NCBI GenBank assembly: GCA_050942625.1 | Contig: JBMNNS010000024.1 | Span: 1-21,387 of the forward strand | Length of the DNA stretch: 21,387 nt | Reading direction: 5' to 3' | Origin: JBMNNS01 sp050942625 | GTDB lineage: Bacteria; Bacillota; Dethiobacteria; DTU022; UBA8154 | In this document: positions 1 through 7,272 of the stretch, piece after piece | Position numbering within the stretch: the stretch's first letter is position 1 | Layout: each line of letters begins with the position of its first letter | The notes under the pieces: generated by a model | What the model saw: only the letters and a program-made list of their open reading frames with translations | What the model was told of the DNA's origin: nothing | Databases searched by the model: none | Position numbers and translations under genes: made by a program

Positions 1-38
1 GCCTGTCGATAAAGTCAATGTTGATAAGTTTTTAAAGT

Positions 39-72
39 CAGAAACCGGTATCTTGCCGATGCCGTGTTTCTG
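39..72 (-). terminator. Possible terminator hairpin after tRNA-Ala
   Basis: On the minus strand, ten bases of tRNA trailer separate the CCA end from a hairpin. Its arms are CAGAAAC plus CGG and CCG plus GTTTCTG, ten pairs with one bulged A. It is followed only by a short, broken T/A tract (ACTTTAAAAAC). It is placed correctly to end the tRNA transcript, but the weak U-run makes it a tentative terminator or processing signal. Confidence 0.4.
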
Positions 73-81
73 CCTGTTTTT

Positions 82-158
<77 letters not shown>

Positions 159-178
159 ATGTTTTGCCGACGATCAAC

Positions 179-207
179 ATTATACCAGCAGGGGCGTATA
201 AAAACAA
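179..207 (-). promoter_or_regulatory. Sigma-A promoter of tRNA-Ala
   Basis: On the minus strand TTGTTT and a perfect TATAAT are separated by exactly 17 bases, and the -10 is preceded by TGG, an extended -10 (TGn). The predicted start falls about 14 bases ahead of the first tRNA base. Strength and position fit a stable-RNA promoter. Confidence 0.8.
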
Positions 208-279
208 GCAGTTATTATCATTTGAAAAAAACAGGGGATTTTAACCGTCCCCAAAGTGTATACTGCAGGGGGGTTACTC

Positions 280-415
280 CTGAAAAAGTCCCGAATTGTG
301 TCATTCTGAATGAACGAAGTGAATGAAGAATCTATTAAGCAGCTTAAAACCAAGATCCTTCGCTATCGCTCAGGATGACAATAGCGGCAGTTTATTATAA
401 AACCGGCTTTTTCAG
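280..415. repeat. Nested inverted-repeat (MITE-like) element
   Basis: An outer 9-base inverted pair, CTGAAAAAG at 280-288 and CTTTTTCAG at 407-415, encloses a second imperfect inverted repeat at 300-379. The inner repeat begins GTCATTCTGA and ends with TCAGGATGAC. Its arms also share a GAAGAATCT-type block facing an AGATCCTTC block. No protein is encoded inside. Short repeats of the 'GTCATxCTGAGCGAAG...AGATCCTTCGC...CAGGATGAC' type are common in intergenic regions of Clostridia, so this is best read as a dispersed non-autonomous element. Only one copy is visible in this window. Confidence 0.6.
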
Positions 416-433
416 TGGTCTCAAACCGTCTCC

Positions 434-479
434 TTGACACCCCCACCCTTTGATACCCCTGTCTCTCTGACACCCCCTA
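434..479. repeat. Short C-rich direct repeats (TGACACCCCC-like)
   Basis: Three spaced copies of the motif T-G-A-y-A-C-C-C-C occur in 46 bases: TTGACACCCCC at 434, TGATACCCC at 451 and TGACACCCCC at 468. They sit between the inverted-repeat element and the end of the azlD gene. No function can be assigned. They may be the degenerate edge of the neighbouring element. Confidence 0.4.
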
Positions 480-517
480 CTATTAAGGCGTTTTTGTCAA
501 GCTGTTTTTGTCATTTG

Positions 518-850
518 CTATAAAAAATACCGCAATGCTGCTACGCTGCCCATGCCGACGAGGACGGTTAAAAACATGTTTCTGGTTCTGATCGCAATTA
601 AAAAAGAGGGGATTGCGGCCCAGAAAAAGGGGTTTAAGGTCGGCTGCAGGGCCAGTTTCCCTTCCGGCAGGAAGAGGACGGGACCCAAAAGGGCGGAAAG
701 GACCGCTACGGGAACATAGGAAAGCCATCTTTCGAAAAGTGGCGGCAGTTTGCGCCGTGACAGCAAAAAGAGCGGCAGAAAGCGTGGCAGGTATGTTACA
801 AGCGCCATCATGAAAATTAACAAAACGTGGTTTGCCGGGGAATATTGCAT
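518..850 (-). CDS. azlD: AzlD-family branched-chain amino acid transport subunit
   Basis: The small (110 aa) membrane subunit of an AzlCD exporter. In Bacillus subtilis AzlCD exports branched-chain amino acids or toxic analogues, and related pairs export other amino acids. The protein is almost entirely hydrophobic, with about four predicted membrane segments. It has the family's N-terminal stretch TYLPRFLPLF, in which the polar T-Y/R residues lie in the first helix. It follows azlC on the minus strand with one base between the azlC stop codon and this ATG, so the two are translationally coupled and should form one complex. The length is typical for the family. The substrate cannot be told from sequence. 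Confidence 0.93.
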   Translation of the reverse strand: MQYSPANHVLLIFMMALVTYLPRFLPLFLLSRRKLPPLFERWLSYVPVAVLSALLGPVLFLPEGKLALQPTLNPFFWAAIPSFLIAIRTRNMFLTVLVGMGSVAALRYFL

Positions 851-851
851 C

Positions 852-1595
852 TTAAGCCTGCCTTTCCGTGATGATCTTATCGAGGAGGACCCCTGCTGTA
901 GCTGCCAGCAAAGTAGTAATGATGATATACCAGTGGCTGCTGAGCCGGTTGTAAAGCAGGATGGAAAGGCCGACTGCCAGAATGGCGATCAGGAACCGTT
1001 TTAAATCCTCTATTTGCAGGACTAACAGGGCTATAAACATGGCTGCCAGGGCATAATCCAGGCCCCACGCTTCCAGGTTAGTCAGCAGGGTACCGGCCCA
1101 GGCCCCTACAGTGGAGCTGCTGATCCAGCCCAGGTGAGCCGTAATATTGGTGGCAAAGATCCTGCGTTTGGGGGCTGTTTTTTCATTTCTGAAATCAATA
1201 CTGTGAACGGCAAAGGTTTCATCGGTAAGTTGGCCGGAAAAAAGGGCCTGTTGCCAGCGGCTAAGGTGACCCAGGTAAGGCGCAAGTGAGGCGCTCATTA
1301 AAAGGTGACGCAAGTTGACTAAAAATGTTGTAATGGTAATGGTCAGGATCCCAATCTGGTTTTCCAGCATACCTGCTGCAATCAACTGCCCTGAACCGGC
1401 AAAAACAAGCGTTGACATTAACGTGGCATTAATTATGCTCATCCCGGCATTGGCAGCAAGAATGCCAAAGGCGAAACCAATGGGGCAGTAGCCCAGAAAA
1501 ATAGGCAGGGCTTTCAGGATCCCCTGCTTATATTCTTCTTGAAAGGGGTTCCCAAACATGGCTTTAGCCTTTTCTCGTAAGAATACAACAGGCAT
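852..1595 (-). CDS. azlC: AzlC-family branched-chain amino acid permease
   Basis: The large subunit (247 aa) of the AzlCD exporter in the cytoplasmic membrane. After a short cytoplasmic N-terminus with the conserved lead-in FxxG, it has the diagnostic segment LGYCPIGFAFGILAANAGM (about residues 34-52) and the loop FAGSGQLIAAGML. It also has the NLRHLLMSASLAPYL block near the middle, typical of AzlC (PF03591). The ATG at 1595 has an AAGGTAGG ribosome site about six bases upstream. azlC is the first gene of a two-gene operon with azlD and diverges from the secreted protein at 1773. No adjacent regulator gene (such as azlB) is present, so control is not visible. Confidence 0.95.
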   Translation of the reverse strand: MPVVFLREKAKAMFGNPFQEEYKQGILKALPIFLGYCPIGFAFGILAANAGMSIINATLMSTLVFAGSGQLIAAGMLENQIGILTITITTFLVNLRHLLMSASLAPYLGHLSRWQQALFSGQLTDETFAVHSIDFRNEKTAPKRRIFATNITAHLGWISSSTVGAWAGTLLTNLEAWGLDYALAAMFIALLVLQIEDLKRFLIAILAVGLSILLYNRLSSHWYIIITTLLAATAGVLLDKIITERQA

Positions 1596-1772
1596 GCAAT
1601 ACCTACCTTCTAACCTTTGTTTAGTATTAGTTTTTCGCCGTTAATTCTGTTTTTCCTTTTTCACCTTCACAATCTAATTTTTTTACCCAAAAGTAACCTT
1701 TTCTGCTTAATTTCGTTATACAAGGTCGAGGGAACTATCCAATAATGAAGGCTGGGGAGGAGGTTTATTTTC

Positions 1773-2621
1773 TTGAAAAGGTATCTGTTACTACTATTGA
1801 TTATCACGATGTTTCTTCCGGTATCGTTAGCTTTGGCTCAAGAAAACATTGAAGAAAACAAGAAAATCCGGGTCTTTATAAACAAAGAGGAAGTTTTCTT
1901 TGATGTTGCTCCTCAGGTTTATCGTGGAAATGTGATGGTGCCGCTGTATTCTTTTTTTGAAAACCTGGGTGCTACTGTAAACAGTAATGAGGAAGATGGG
2001 ACTATTATTATTAAAAAAGATAGTAATGTGATTATTTATTACCCGCATATTTCATATGTTGAAATAAACGATAGTGAAAAGAAGTTTTTTGCAGGCACTC
2101 CTTCTATGATTGTAAAGGGGACAACTATGGTGCCCCTCCATTTTTTCCTAAATTTCTGGAATTTTAGAATTGACTGGAATGAGGATTCAGGTGTGGTAGA
2201 AGTGGAAAGTAGCGACTTTGTTCCTTTTCAGCGGATTTCTGCTGAGGAACTCCATGCCCTCCCCGGTTCTATTGGCAGCTGGGTCGATAATGCCAGGAAC
2301 AAGTTTAGCTTGCAAGCAAAAAGGGAAAAAGAAAAGTTATTTATCCTTGGTGCTTATGGTAAAAAACCAAGCGGCGGTTATGAAGTAGAAATTAAACAAA
2401 TCACGAAGGGGCCGGAAATGTTAAAGGTAAGGGTTGAATTCAGGGAACCGCTGCCGGGCCAGCCGGCAATACAGGTTATCTCCAGACCTTTTGAACTAGT
2501 TTATATCGACTTGAATAATAGGAAAGAACTACAGGACATGATAGTAAAAGGAATTGAACCTGATGTCAATATAAAGGGTTTGAAAACAGGGCCACCCCCT
2601 GTTTTTCTGGAGTTAAGTTAA
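1773..2621 (+). CDS. Secreted protein: copper amine oxidase N-like domain plus PrcB-like domain
   Basis: A 282-residue exported protein. Residues 1-22 form a signal peptide ending ALA-Q. Residues about 33-150 hold two copies of the beta-rich 'V-x-V-P-L-x-x-F' pattern (VMVPLYSFF, TMVPLHFFL) typical of the copper-amine-oxidase N-terminal domain (PF07833). In Firmicutes this domain is a wall or surface module, not an oxidase. Residues about 190-260 contain G-x-K-P-S-G-G-Y-E-V-E-I, the hallmark of the PrcB_C domain (PF14343), known from a treponemal protease complex. The start is TTG at 1773, nine bases after a GGGGAGGAGG ribosome site. It converges on the anti-sigma gene with only nine bases between stops. 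The domain call is firm; the role in the cell envelope is inference. Confidence 0.85.
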   Translation: MKRYLLLLLIITMFLPVSLALAQENIEENKKIRVFINKEEVFFDVAPQVYRGNVMVPLYSFFENLGATVNSNEEDGTIIIKKDSNVIIYYPHISYVEINDSEKKFFAGTPSMIVKGTTMVPLHFFLNFWNFRIDWNEDSGVVEVESSDFVPFQRISAEELHALPGSIGSWVDNARNKFSLQAKREKEKLFILGAYGKKPSGGYEVEIKQITKGPEMLKVRVEFREPLPGQPAIQVISRPFELVYIDLNNRKELQDMIVKGIEPDVNIKGLKTGPPPVFLELS

Positions 2622-2630
2622 ATAACTAAC

Positions 2631-3635
2631 TTAGCCTGTTTTAAGGGAATTGGGGATGGAAAGCAATAGTTTTTCTTCAATTTGCCCTGAAAGGGTAACG
2701 ATAGAACTTTCCTTTTTCCAGGTCAGGATAATAACCCCATCCTCTTGCCGGAAAAGTAAACCACTAAAAGGCCCCACCTGTTTGGGGTCGGCGACCCCAT
2801 TACCTACTAAGGGAAAAGATTCTATTTCTTTTTTATCTAGAAAAAAATCTTGTGTTAGGGTAAGTATATTGCCCTCTTCGTTGATATATTGATGGGTAAT
2901 TTGAAAAAGAAAATTTTCGGTTTTAACAACTGAGCCCTCAAGAAAGCTGAATCCCTCTGGGGGCTCATTTATGATCCAGATTTTTTCGGGGGCAAGATCT
3001 TTTAATTTATCTAGCGCTAATACAAAATCCGACTGTTTATCCCATGCCAGTTTTTCTTTTGTAGTTTGGACAGAAAAATGTTCGTTTTTAAAAACTATGT
3101 TCTCTTCATTTTCAGTAATTCCTTCGGTTTCAGCCTTCATCATATCTTTCTGTGCTGCTTTATTGCTGCCTGCTAATGGAGTTTTTTCTTCTTCTGCCAT
3201 CATTATTCTCGTTTCTTGCTGTTGCTGCAAACCTTCACCAGTTGTTATAGTGGAAAAGGGTGCTCCATTCCCAGAATTATCACCTGTATCAATGTCTTCA
3301 TATTCCGCAAGTTGCTCCCTTGCAGGGGTAGCAGTAAATAAATTTAAAACAAACTGCTGTAGCGACGGCGCCGGGGGGACCCTGGCAAAAAAAACAATCA
3401 GCACAAAAGAGGCTACGACCATCGCCAGCAGGGGCTTATTTTTTACTAGAGAATAAGAGCCGGGATCCTTCCCGGGCTTGCCCGGCACAGGCAACGACAA
3501 ATTTTCTTTATTTGCTAGTCGCCCCTTTAAATCGTCCCAAAGCTTTTGGCTTGATGGGGGAACGACACTGGCAGCTTCTTCTTGGAAAAAGCACCTTAAC
3601 GTTTTATCAATTTTTTTCCGTTTGTTGAATATCAT
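2631..3635 (-). CDS. Membrane-anchored anti-sigma-like protein (DUF4367-type C-terminus)
   Basis: 334 residues: a short cytoplasmic part, one membrane span at about residues 68-85 (LLAMVVASFVLIVFFA), a low-complexity Gln/Glu/Ser-rich linker, and an extracytoplasmic domain from about residue 225. That domain ends with the 'W-x-x-x-x-x-x-x-L-S-G-x-x-x-x-x-x-L-L-x-I' pattern of DUF4367-like sensors. It directly follows an ECF sigma factor (43-base gap, same strand), which is the main reason to call it the cognate anti-sigma factor. No HxxxCxxC zinc motif is present, so sigma binding must be by another type of N-terminal region. The start is ATG at 3635, after GAGG about nine bases upstream. The frame is open further upstream into the sigma gene, but that part has no ribosome site. 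Confidence 0.75.
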   Translation of the reverse strand: MIFNKRKKIDKTLRCFFQEEAASVVPPSSQKLWDDLKGRLANKENLSLPVPGKPGKDPGSYSLVKNKPLLAMVVASFVLIVFFARVPPAPSLQQFVLNLFTATPAREQLAEYEDIDTGDNSGNGAPFSTITTGEGLQQQQETRIMMAEEEKTPLAGSNKAAQKDMMKAETEGITENEENIVFKNEHFSVQTTKEKLAWDKQSDFVLALDKLKDLAPEKIWIINEPPEGFSFLEGSVVKTENFLFQITHQYINEEGNILTLTQDFFLDKKEIESFPLVGNGVADPKQVGPFSGLLFRQEDGVIILTWKKESSIVTLSGQIEEKLLLSIPNSLKTG

Positions 3636-3678
3636 TTTGCATACCTCGTTTGTTTTAAGCAGTTGTATGAAAAAATGT

Positions 3679-4218
3679 TTAAAACTTAGAGGGGAGTTTT
3701 TTATAAAGACGTTTTTTCCCCGTTTCTGGTTGCAAAAAGGAGCCAATTTTTTTTCTAGCGCGAAAAAGCCGGGATTTAATTGTTCCTTGCGGTGTATTTG
3801 TAAGGCTGGCAATTTCCTTTATACTTAATTCGTTATAGTACTTGAGGACCATCACTTCACGTTCATCAACCTCCAATAGCTGTAGGGCATCCCTTATTTC
3901 ATAGGAAATCTCCTTTCTTTCCCAGGATTTATGGGGGGAATTATCTATATTGTGATCAGAGTGTGTTTCGGTGTTATCGCTGAAGATCAGTTTTTTGTTT
4001 TTGCGGAGAAGGTCAATGGCATAATTAGTGGCAATTGTACATACCCAGGGGCCAAACTTTCTAATATCTCTTAGTTTATGTAAATTAGAAAATGCTTTCA
4101 GGAAAGCCTCCTGGGCAGCGTCTTCGGCAAGCTGGTGATCACGGGTAACCAGGTAGGCAGTACGGTAAGTAGTATTGAAATGCTTGTGATAAAGCTGTTC
4201 TATTTGGCTTAGATCCAT
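3679..4218 (-). CDS. ECF-family RNA polymerase sigma factor (SigW-like)
   Basis: A group IV sigma factor that redirects RNA polymerase to a small regulon, probably in response to an envelope signal sensed through the protein encoded just downstream. Region 2 is seen at about residues 5-75 (LYHKHFNTTYRTAYL, EDAAQEAFLKAF, FGPWVCTIATNYAIDLLRK). Region 4 helix-turn-helix lies at about residues 115-165 (EREVMVLKYYNELSIKEIA, TPQGTIKSRLFRARKKI). I place the start at ATG 4218 (179 aa) because AAAGTAGG lies about ten bases upstream. An alternative TTG at 4239 would leave almost no leader after the predicted promoter at 4252-4280. The C-terminal tail after region 4 is about 15 basic residues. No anti-sigma or other domain is fused. 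Confidence 0.93.
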   Translation of the reverse strand: MDLSQIEQLYHKHFNTTYRTAYLVTRDHQLAEDAAQEAFLKAFSNLHKLRDIRKFGPWVCTIATNYAIDLLRKNKKLIFSDNTETHSDHNIDNSPHKSWERKEISYEIRDALQLLEVDEREVMVLKYYNELSIKEIASLTNTPQGTIKSRLFRARKKIGSFLQPETGKKRLYKKLPSKF

Positions 4219-4251
4219 GGCATTCAAACCTACTTTCAAAGCTTCTAGCGT

Positions 4252-4280
4252 ATTTTATCATATTGCAGTCTTTATTTCAG
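4252..4280 (-). promoter_or_regulatory. Candidate promoter of the sigma/anti-sigma operon
   Basis: On the minus strand CTGAAA and TAAAAT are separated by 17 bases, about 34 bases upstream of the ATG at 4218. This is a reasonable sigma-A-type promoter. A TGAAA core can also be part of an ECF -35 element, but no convincing ECF -10 is seen, so autoregulation is not shown. Confidence 0.4.
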
Positions 4281-4281
4281 G

Positions 4282-4342
4282 CCCTTCCAAAAAGGTTTGG
4301 AGGGGGTAGCCGAACATACTGTATAAAAGCAGCCCGGCTACC
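4282..4342 (-). other. Two tandem stem-loops between gdhA and the sigma gene
   Basis: An eight-pair hairpin, GGTAGCCG at 4305-4312 against CGGCTACC at 4335-4342, abuts a second hairpin. The second has arms CCCTTCCAA at 4282-4290 and TTGGAGGG at 4297-4304, with one bulge. They lie just after the gdhA stop codon in transcription order. No U-run follows, so they are not textbook intrinsic terminators. They could end or protect the gdhA transcript, or form a regulatory leader for the sigma operon. Confidence 0.4.
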
Positions 4343-4393
4343 TGACTCAGGAAGCCTGCATCGTAAGGAGGAAGAGATTTTATCTTCTGGCAG

Positions 4394-5656
4394 TTATTTC
4401 CACCATCCCCGTATTTTCATGGCACCGGCAAGGCGTTGCAGGGCATACATGAAAGCTGCTTCCCTCATGGTTATTTCACCAGCATAATCGCGCATAAAAT
4501 TATAGATATGGTTGAAGGCATCTACCATTTTTAGTTCCAAGCGGCCTGCAATTTCATCCTCTGTCCAGTAATACGAATAGTTGTTTTGTACCCATTCAAA
4601 GTAGGAGACGGTCACCCCACCGCTATTAGCAAGGATATCAGGGACAATAAAAACATTTTTTTCCTTGAGTATGACGTCTGCCTCCGGGGTTGTTGGACCG
4701 TTGGCACCTTCTACGATAATTTTCGCTTTAATCCCGGGAGCATTTTCTGCTGTGATCTGGTTTTGCAGGGCAGCCGGGACGAGTATATCACAATCCAGGG
4801 TAAATAGTTCCTCATTGCTGAGGGGGGTTGCCTCGGGAAAATCTTTTACTGAACCAGTTTCCTTGCAATACTGGGTTAAAAGTTCTGGATCCAGCCCTTT
4901 TGCGTTATAAACGCCCCCAAAAACATCAGTGACGCCAACAATTTTGCAACCCTCTTTCCCCAGGAAACGGGCTGTAGCAGAACCGACATTGCCAAACCCC
5001 TGCAGGGCAATAGTTGCATTTTGAAGTGATAGGCCTTTTACTCTGGCAGCTTCACGGATAATAAAAGCAAGGCCTTTACCGGTGGCGGCTTCCCGGCCCA
5101 CACAGCCTCCCATATCCAGGGGCTTGCCGGTAACTATGCCAAGGTCGTTGCACTGGTGGAAGCGGCAATATTCATCGGCCATCCAGGCCATAACCTGGGC
5201 GTTTGTGTTCACGTCCGGAGCAGGAATATCCATTTTCGAACCCAAAATTGGGGCCATCATCCGAATATACTGGCGGCTCAGGTGTTCCAGCTCCCTTGCA
5301 GACATTTCCTGTGGGTTGCATGCCACGGCACCCTTCCCACCGCCATAGGGGACCTGGGCCACAGCGCATTTAAAGGTCATCCAGATAGAAAGGGCTTTAA
5401 CCTCATCGGCATCAACTTCAGGATGGAAACGGATACCCCCTTTGTAGGGCCCAAGGACGTTGTTATGCTGGGAACGGTAGCCAGCAAAGACACGTACTTT
5501 TCCATCGTCCATTTCTACAGGTATGGAAACCTCCAAAAAACGATCAGGGTTTTTGAGACGTTCATAAACGTCTAAGGGTAATCCCAATTGTTCTACTGCA
5601 TGTTTAATCTGATTTTGCGCTACGTAAAAAGGATTAACTTTAGTATTATTTTCCAA
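4394..5656 (-). CDS. gdhA: Glutamate dehydrogenase (Glu/Leu/Phe/Val dehydrogenase family)
   Basis: A cytoplasmic enzyme interconverting glutamate and 2-oxoglutarate plus ammonia with NAD(P), linking nitrogen assimilation to central carbon. Using the 420-residue form, GPYKGGIRFHP lies at about 69-79, a substrate-binding lysine in PYGGGKG at about 108, and the catalytic aspartate in PAPDVNT at about 148. The Rossmann loop GFGNVG is at about 220-225. All key residues are present and the length is normal for the hexameric class. I prefer the TTG at 5656 because GGGGGT lies eight bases upstream. A TTG at 5671 in the same frame has no ribosome site. It stands alone on the minus strand, divergent from cinA. 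Cofactor preference is not resolved. Confidence 0.95.
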   Translation of the reverse strand: MENNTKVNPFYVAQNQIKHAVEQLGLPLDVYERLKNPDRFLEVSIPVEMDDGKVRVFAGYRSQHNNVLGPYKGGIRFHPEVDADEVKALSIWMTFKCAVAQVPYGGGKGAVACNPQEMSARELEHLSRQYIRMMAPILGSKMDIPAPDVNTNAQVMAWMADEYCRFHQCNDLGIVTGKPLDMGGCVGREAATGKGLAFIIREAARVKGLSLQNATIALQGFGNVGSATARFLGKEGCKIVGVTDVFGGVYNAKGLDPELLTQYCKETGSVKDFPEATPLSNEELFTLDCDILVPAALQNQITAENAPGIKAKIIVEGANGPTTPEADVILKEKNVFIVPDILANSGGVTVSYFEWVQNNYSYYWTEDEIAGRLELKMVDAFNHIYNFMRDYAGEITMREAAFMYALQRLAGAMKIRGWWK

Positions 5657-5850
5657 AAAACATACCCCCAATTTTAAACTTTACTAGTTCTGGATCTATA
5701 TTATTTTCGCTATAATTTGAGAAAAACCTTTTCCGGGAAAAAATTAACTTCAGTAGTAATAGAGAATATGGTAATATTGCAGAAGGCAAGAATCAATTTA
5801 AAGGGGTCTTAGCATAATAATTTTAGCACCTAAGAAATAAAGACAGCTAA

Positions 5851-5862
5851 TAAGAATTCTTA
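5851..5862. promoter_or_regulatory. Perfect 12-base palindrome upstream of cinA
   Basis: TAAGAATTCTTA at 5851-5862 is a perfect palindrome lying just before the cinA ribosome site region in the gdhA-cinA divergent gap. It could be an operator, but there is no second copy in the gap and it may be chance in AT-rich sequence. Confidence 0.25.
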
Positions 5863-5883
5863 GAGGGAGTGAGGATTGCATTG

Positions 5884-7143
5884 ATGCACTGTGAAATAAT
5901 TGCTGTGGGCACAGAGCTACTTTTGGGGCATACTGTCAATACCAACGCCAGGGATATCGCCAGGGAACTTTCTGCTCTGGGGATTGGGGTTTTTTACCAG
6001 TCAGTGGTGGGTGATAATGAAGAAAGACTTGCGGATACGTTTTCCCGGGCTTTGCAAAGGTCTGATTTGATTGTCCTGTGTGGCGGTTTGGGCCCTACAG
6101 AGGACGATCTTACCAGGGAAACAGTAGCCAGGGTCCTGGGACTTCCTTTGGAAAGAAATGAAGAATGGGAAAAAAGGATAGAAAGTTTTTTCAGGCGTCT
6201 GCAGCGTCCCATGGTGGAAAATAATCGTCGGCAGGCTATGGTTCCCAGGGGTGGGAGACTCTTACCGAACGAAAGAGGCACGGCACCAGGTATTTTTTTG
6301 GAAAATAAAGGGAAAAAGGTTGTTATGTTGCCGGGCCCCCCACGTGAATTGCTGCCAATGCTTAAAGAACAGGTTGTTCCCTTGCTGCGTGAGGGGCTGG
6401 AGGATTTTGGGGATCTGGCTGTGTTGCATTCTAAAATATTACGTGTGATCGGGTTGGGTGAATCGGACCTGGTTGAAAAAATTAGGGTTATTATTGCACA
6501 GCAAGGCAATCCCACCATTGCGCCTGTAGCCAAGGGAGCAGAGGTACATCTTAGGATAACAGCCCGGGCTCCTACTAAGGAACAGGCTGAAGTTTTGATT
6601 AACCAGGTAGCCATGCAGCTTCGGGGTTTATTAGGGGATCATATTTACGGTGAGGATGACGAGGAGTTGGAACTGGTGGTGGCCCGTTTGCTTTTTGAAA
6701 AAGGTAAAACGTTGGCTATAGCAGAGTCGTGCAGCGGTGGCCTTTTGAGCCACAGGTTGACAAATATCCCCGGAAGTTCCGCTTATTTTCTGGCAGGCCT
6801 AGTTACTTATAGTAATGAAGCGAAAATGAAGCTATTGGGTGTCGATGCGCAGGTATTGGAGACGAAGGGGGCGGTGAGCGCAGAGGTTGCTGAACAGATG
6901 TCGGCTGGTGTTCGCCTGTTAAGCAAGGCCGACATCGGGATCGGTATAACCGGTATTGCTGGACCTGGAGGGGAAACCCCTGAAAAACCCGTGGGTTTAA
7001 CCTATATTGCCCTTCAGGCCAGGAATATAAATTATGTGCGCCGCTATGAATTTTGGGGCAGCCGCCAGGATATTAAGGAAAGGTCCTCCCAGACAGCACT
7101 GGCCTTGTTGCGCCTTTATTTAATGGGAAAGTTGGAGGGTTAG
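5884..7143 (+). CDS. cinA: CinA: competence/damage-inducible protein, nicotinamide-nucleotide amidase
   Basis: A two-domain cytoplasmic protein of 419 residues. The N-terminal MoCF-like domain (CinA/COG1058) begins EIIAVGTELLLGHTVNTNA and contains LCGGLGPTEDDLTRE and PGPPRE; in related enzymes this domain hydrolyses ADP-ribose-type pyrophosphates. The C-terminal domain, from about residue 260, has IAESCSGGLLSHRLTNIPGS and the GIAGPGG block of the PncC family. PncC deamidates nicotinamide mononucleotide and so recycles NAD. I place the start at ATG 5884, with GAGG nine bases upstream. The GTG at 5869 in the same frame touches its purine run and would add five residues not typical of the family. 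recA, the frequent neighbour of cinA, is not here. Confidence 0.95.
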   Translation: MHCEIIAVGTELLLGHTVNTNARDIARELSALGIGVFYQSVVGDNEERLADTFSRALQRSDLIVLCGGLGPTEDDLTRETVARVLGLPLERNEEWEKRIESFFRRLQRPMVENNRRQAMVPRGGRLLPNERGTAPGIFLENKGKKVVMLPGPPRELLPMLKEQVVPLLREGLEDFGDLAVLHSKILRVIGLGESDLVEKIRVIIAQQGNPTIAPVAKGAEVHLRITARAPTKEQAEVLINQVAMQLRGLLGDHIYGEDDEELELVVARLLFEKGKTLAIAESCSGGLLSHRLTNIPGSSAYFLAGLVTYSNEAKMKLLGVDAQVLETKGAVSAEVAEQMSAGVRLLSKADIGIGITGIAGPGGETPEKPVGLTYIALQARNINYVRRYEFWGSRQDIKERSSQTALALLRLYLMGKLEG

Positions 7144-7272
7144 AAAGATCACCAGCAAAAGGCCCCAATATTTTTTTAATTGAAGGAATTTGGCGGGTAT
7201 GTGACGAATTACAATTATAGGGATTATTTCCAAAAAAAAGATATAAAAAATATACTTGGAGGTGAATTCAGC

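Noticed and set aside
613..813. 66-codon Arg/Lys-rich plus-strand frame
   Set aside because: Antisense to azlD; its composition is that expected from the complement of a hydrophobic gene.
2971..3456. 161-codon plus-strand frame opposite the anti-sigma gene
   Set aside because: Ser/Cys-rich translation with no ribosome site, wholly antisense to a gene with clear domain structure.
4282..4390. A riboswitch on either strand between gdhA and the sigma gene
   Set aside because: I compared the stems with c-di-GMP, ydaO and similar classes from memory and found no conserved core. On the plus strand it would lead only into antisense of gdhA.
5994..6614. 206-codon minus-strand frame opposite cinA
   Set aside because: Antisense shadow of a highly conserved gene, low-complexity Ser/Arg-rich, no ribosome site.
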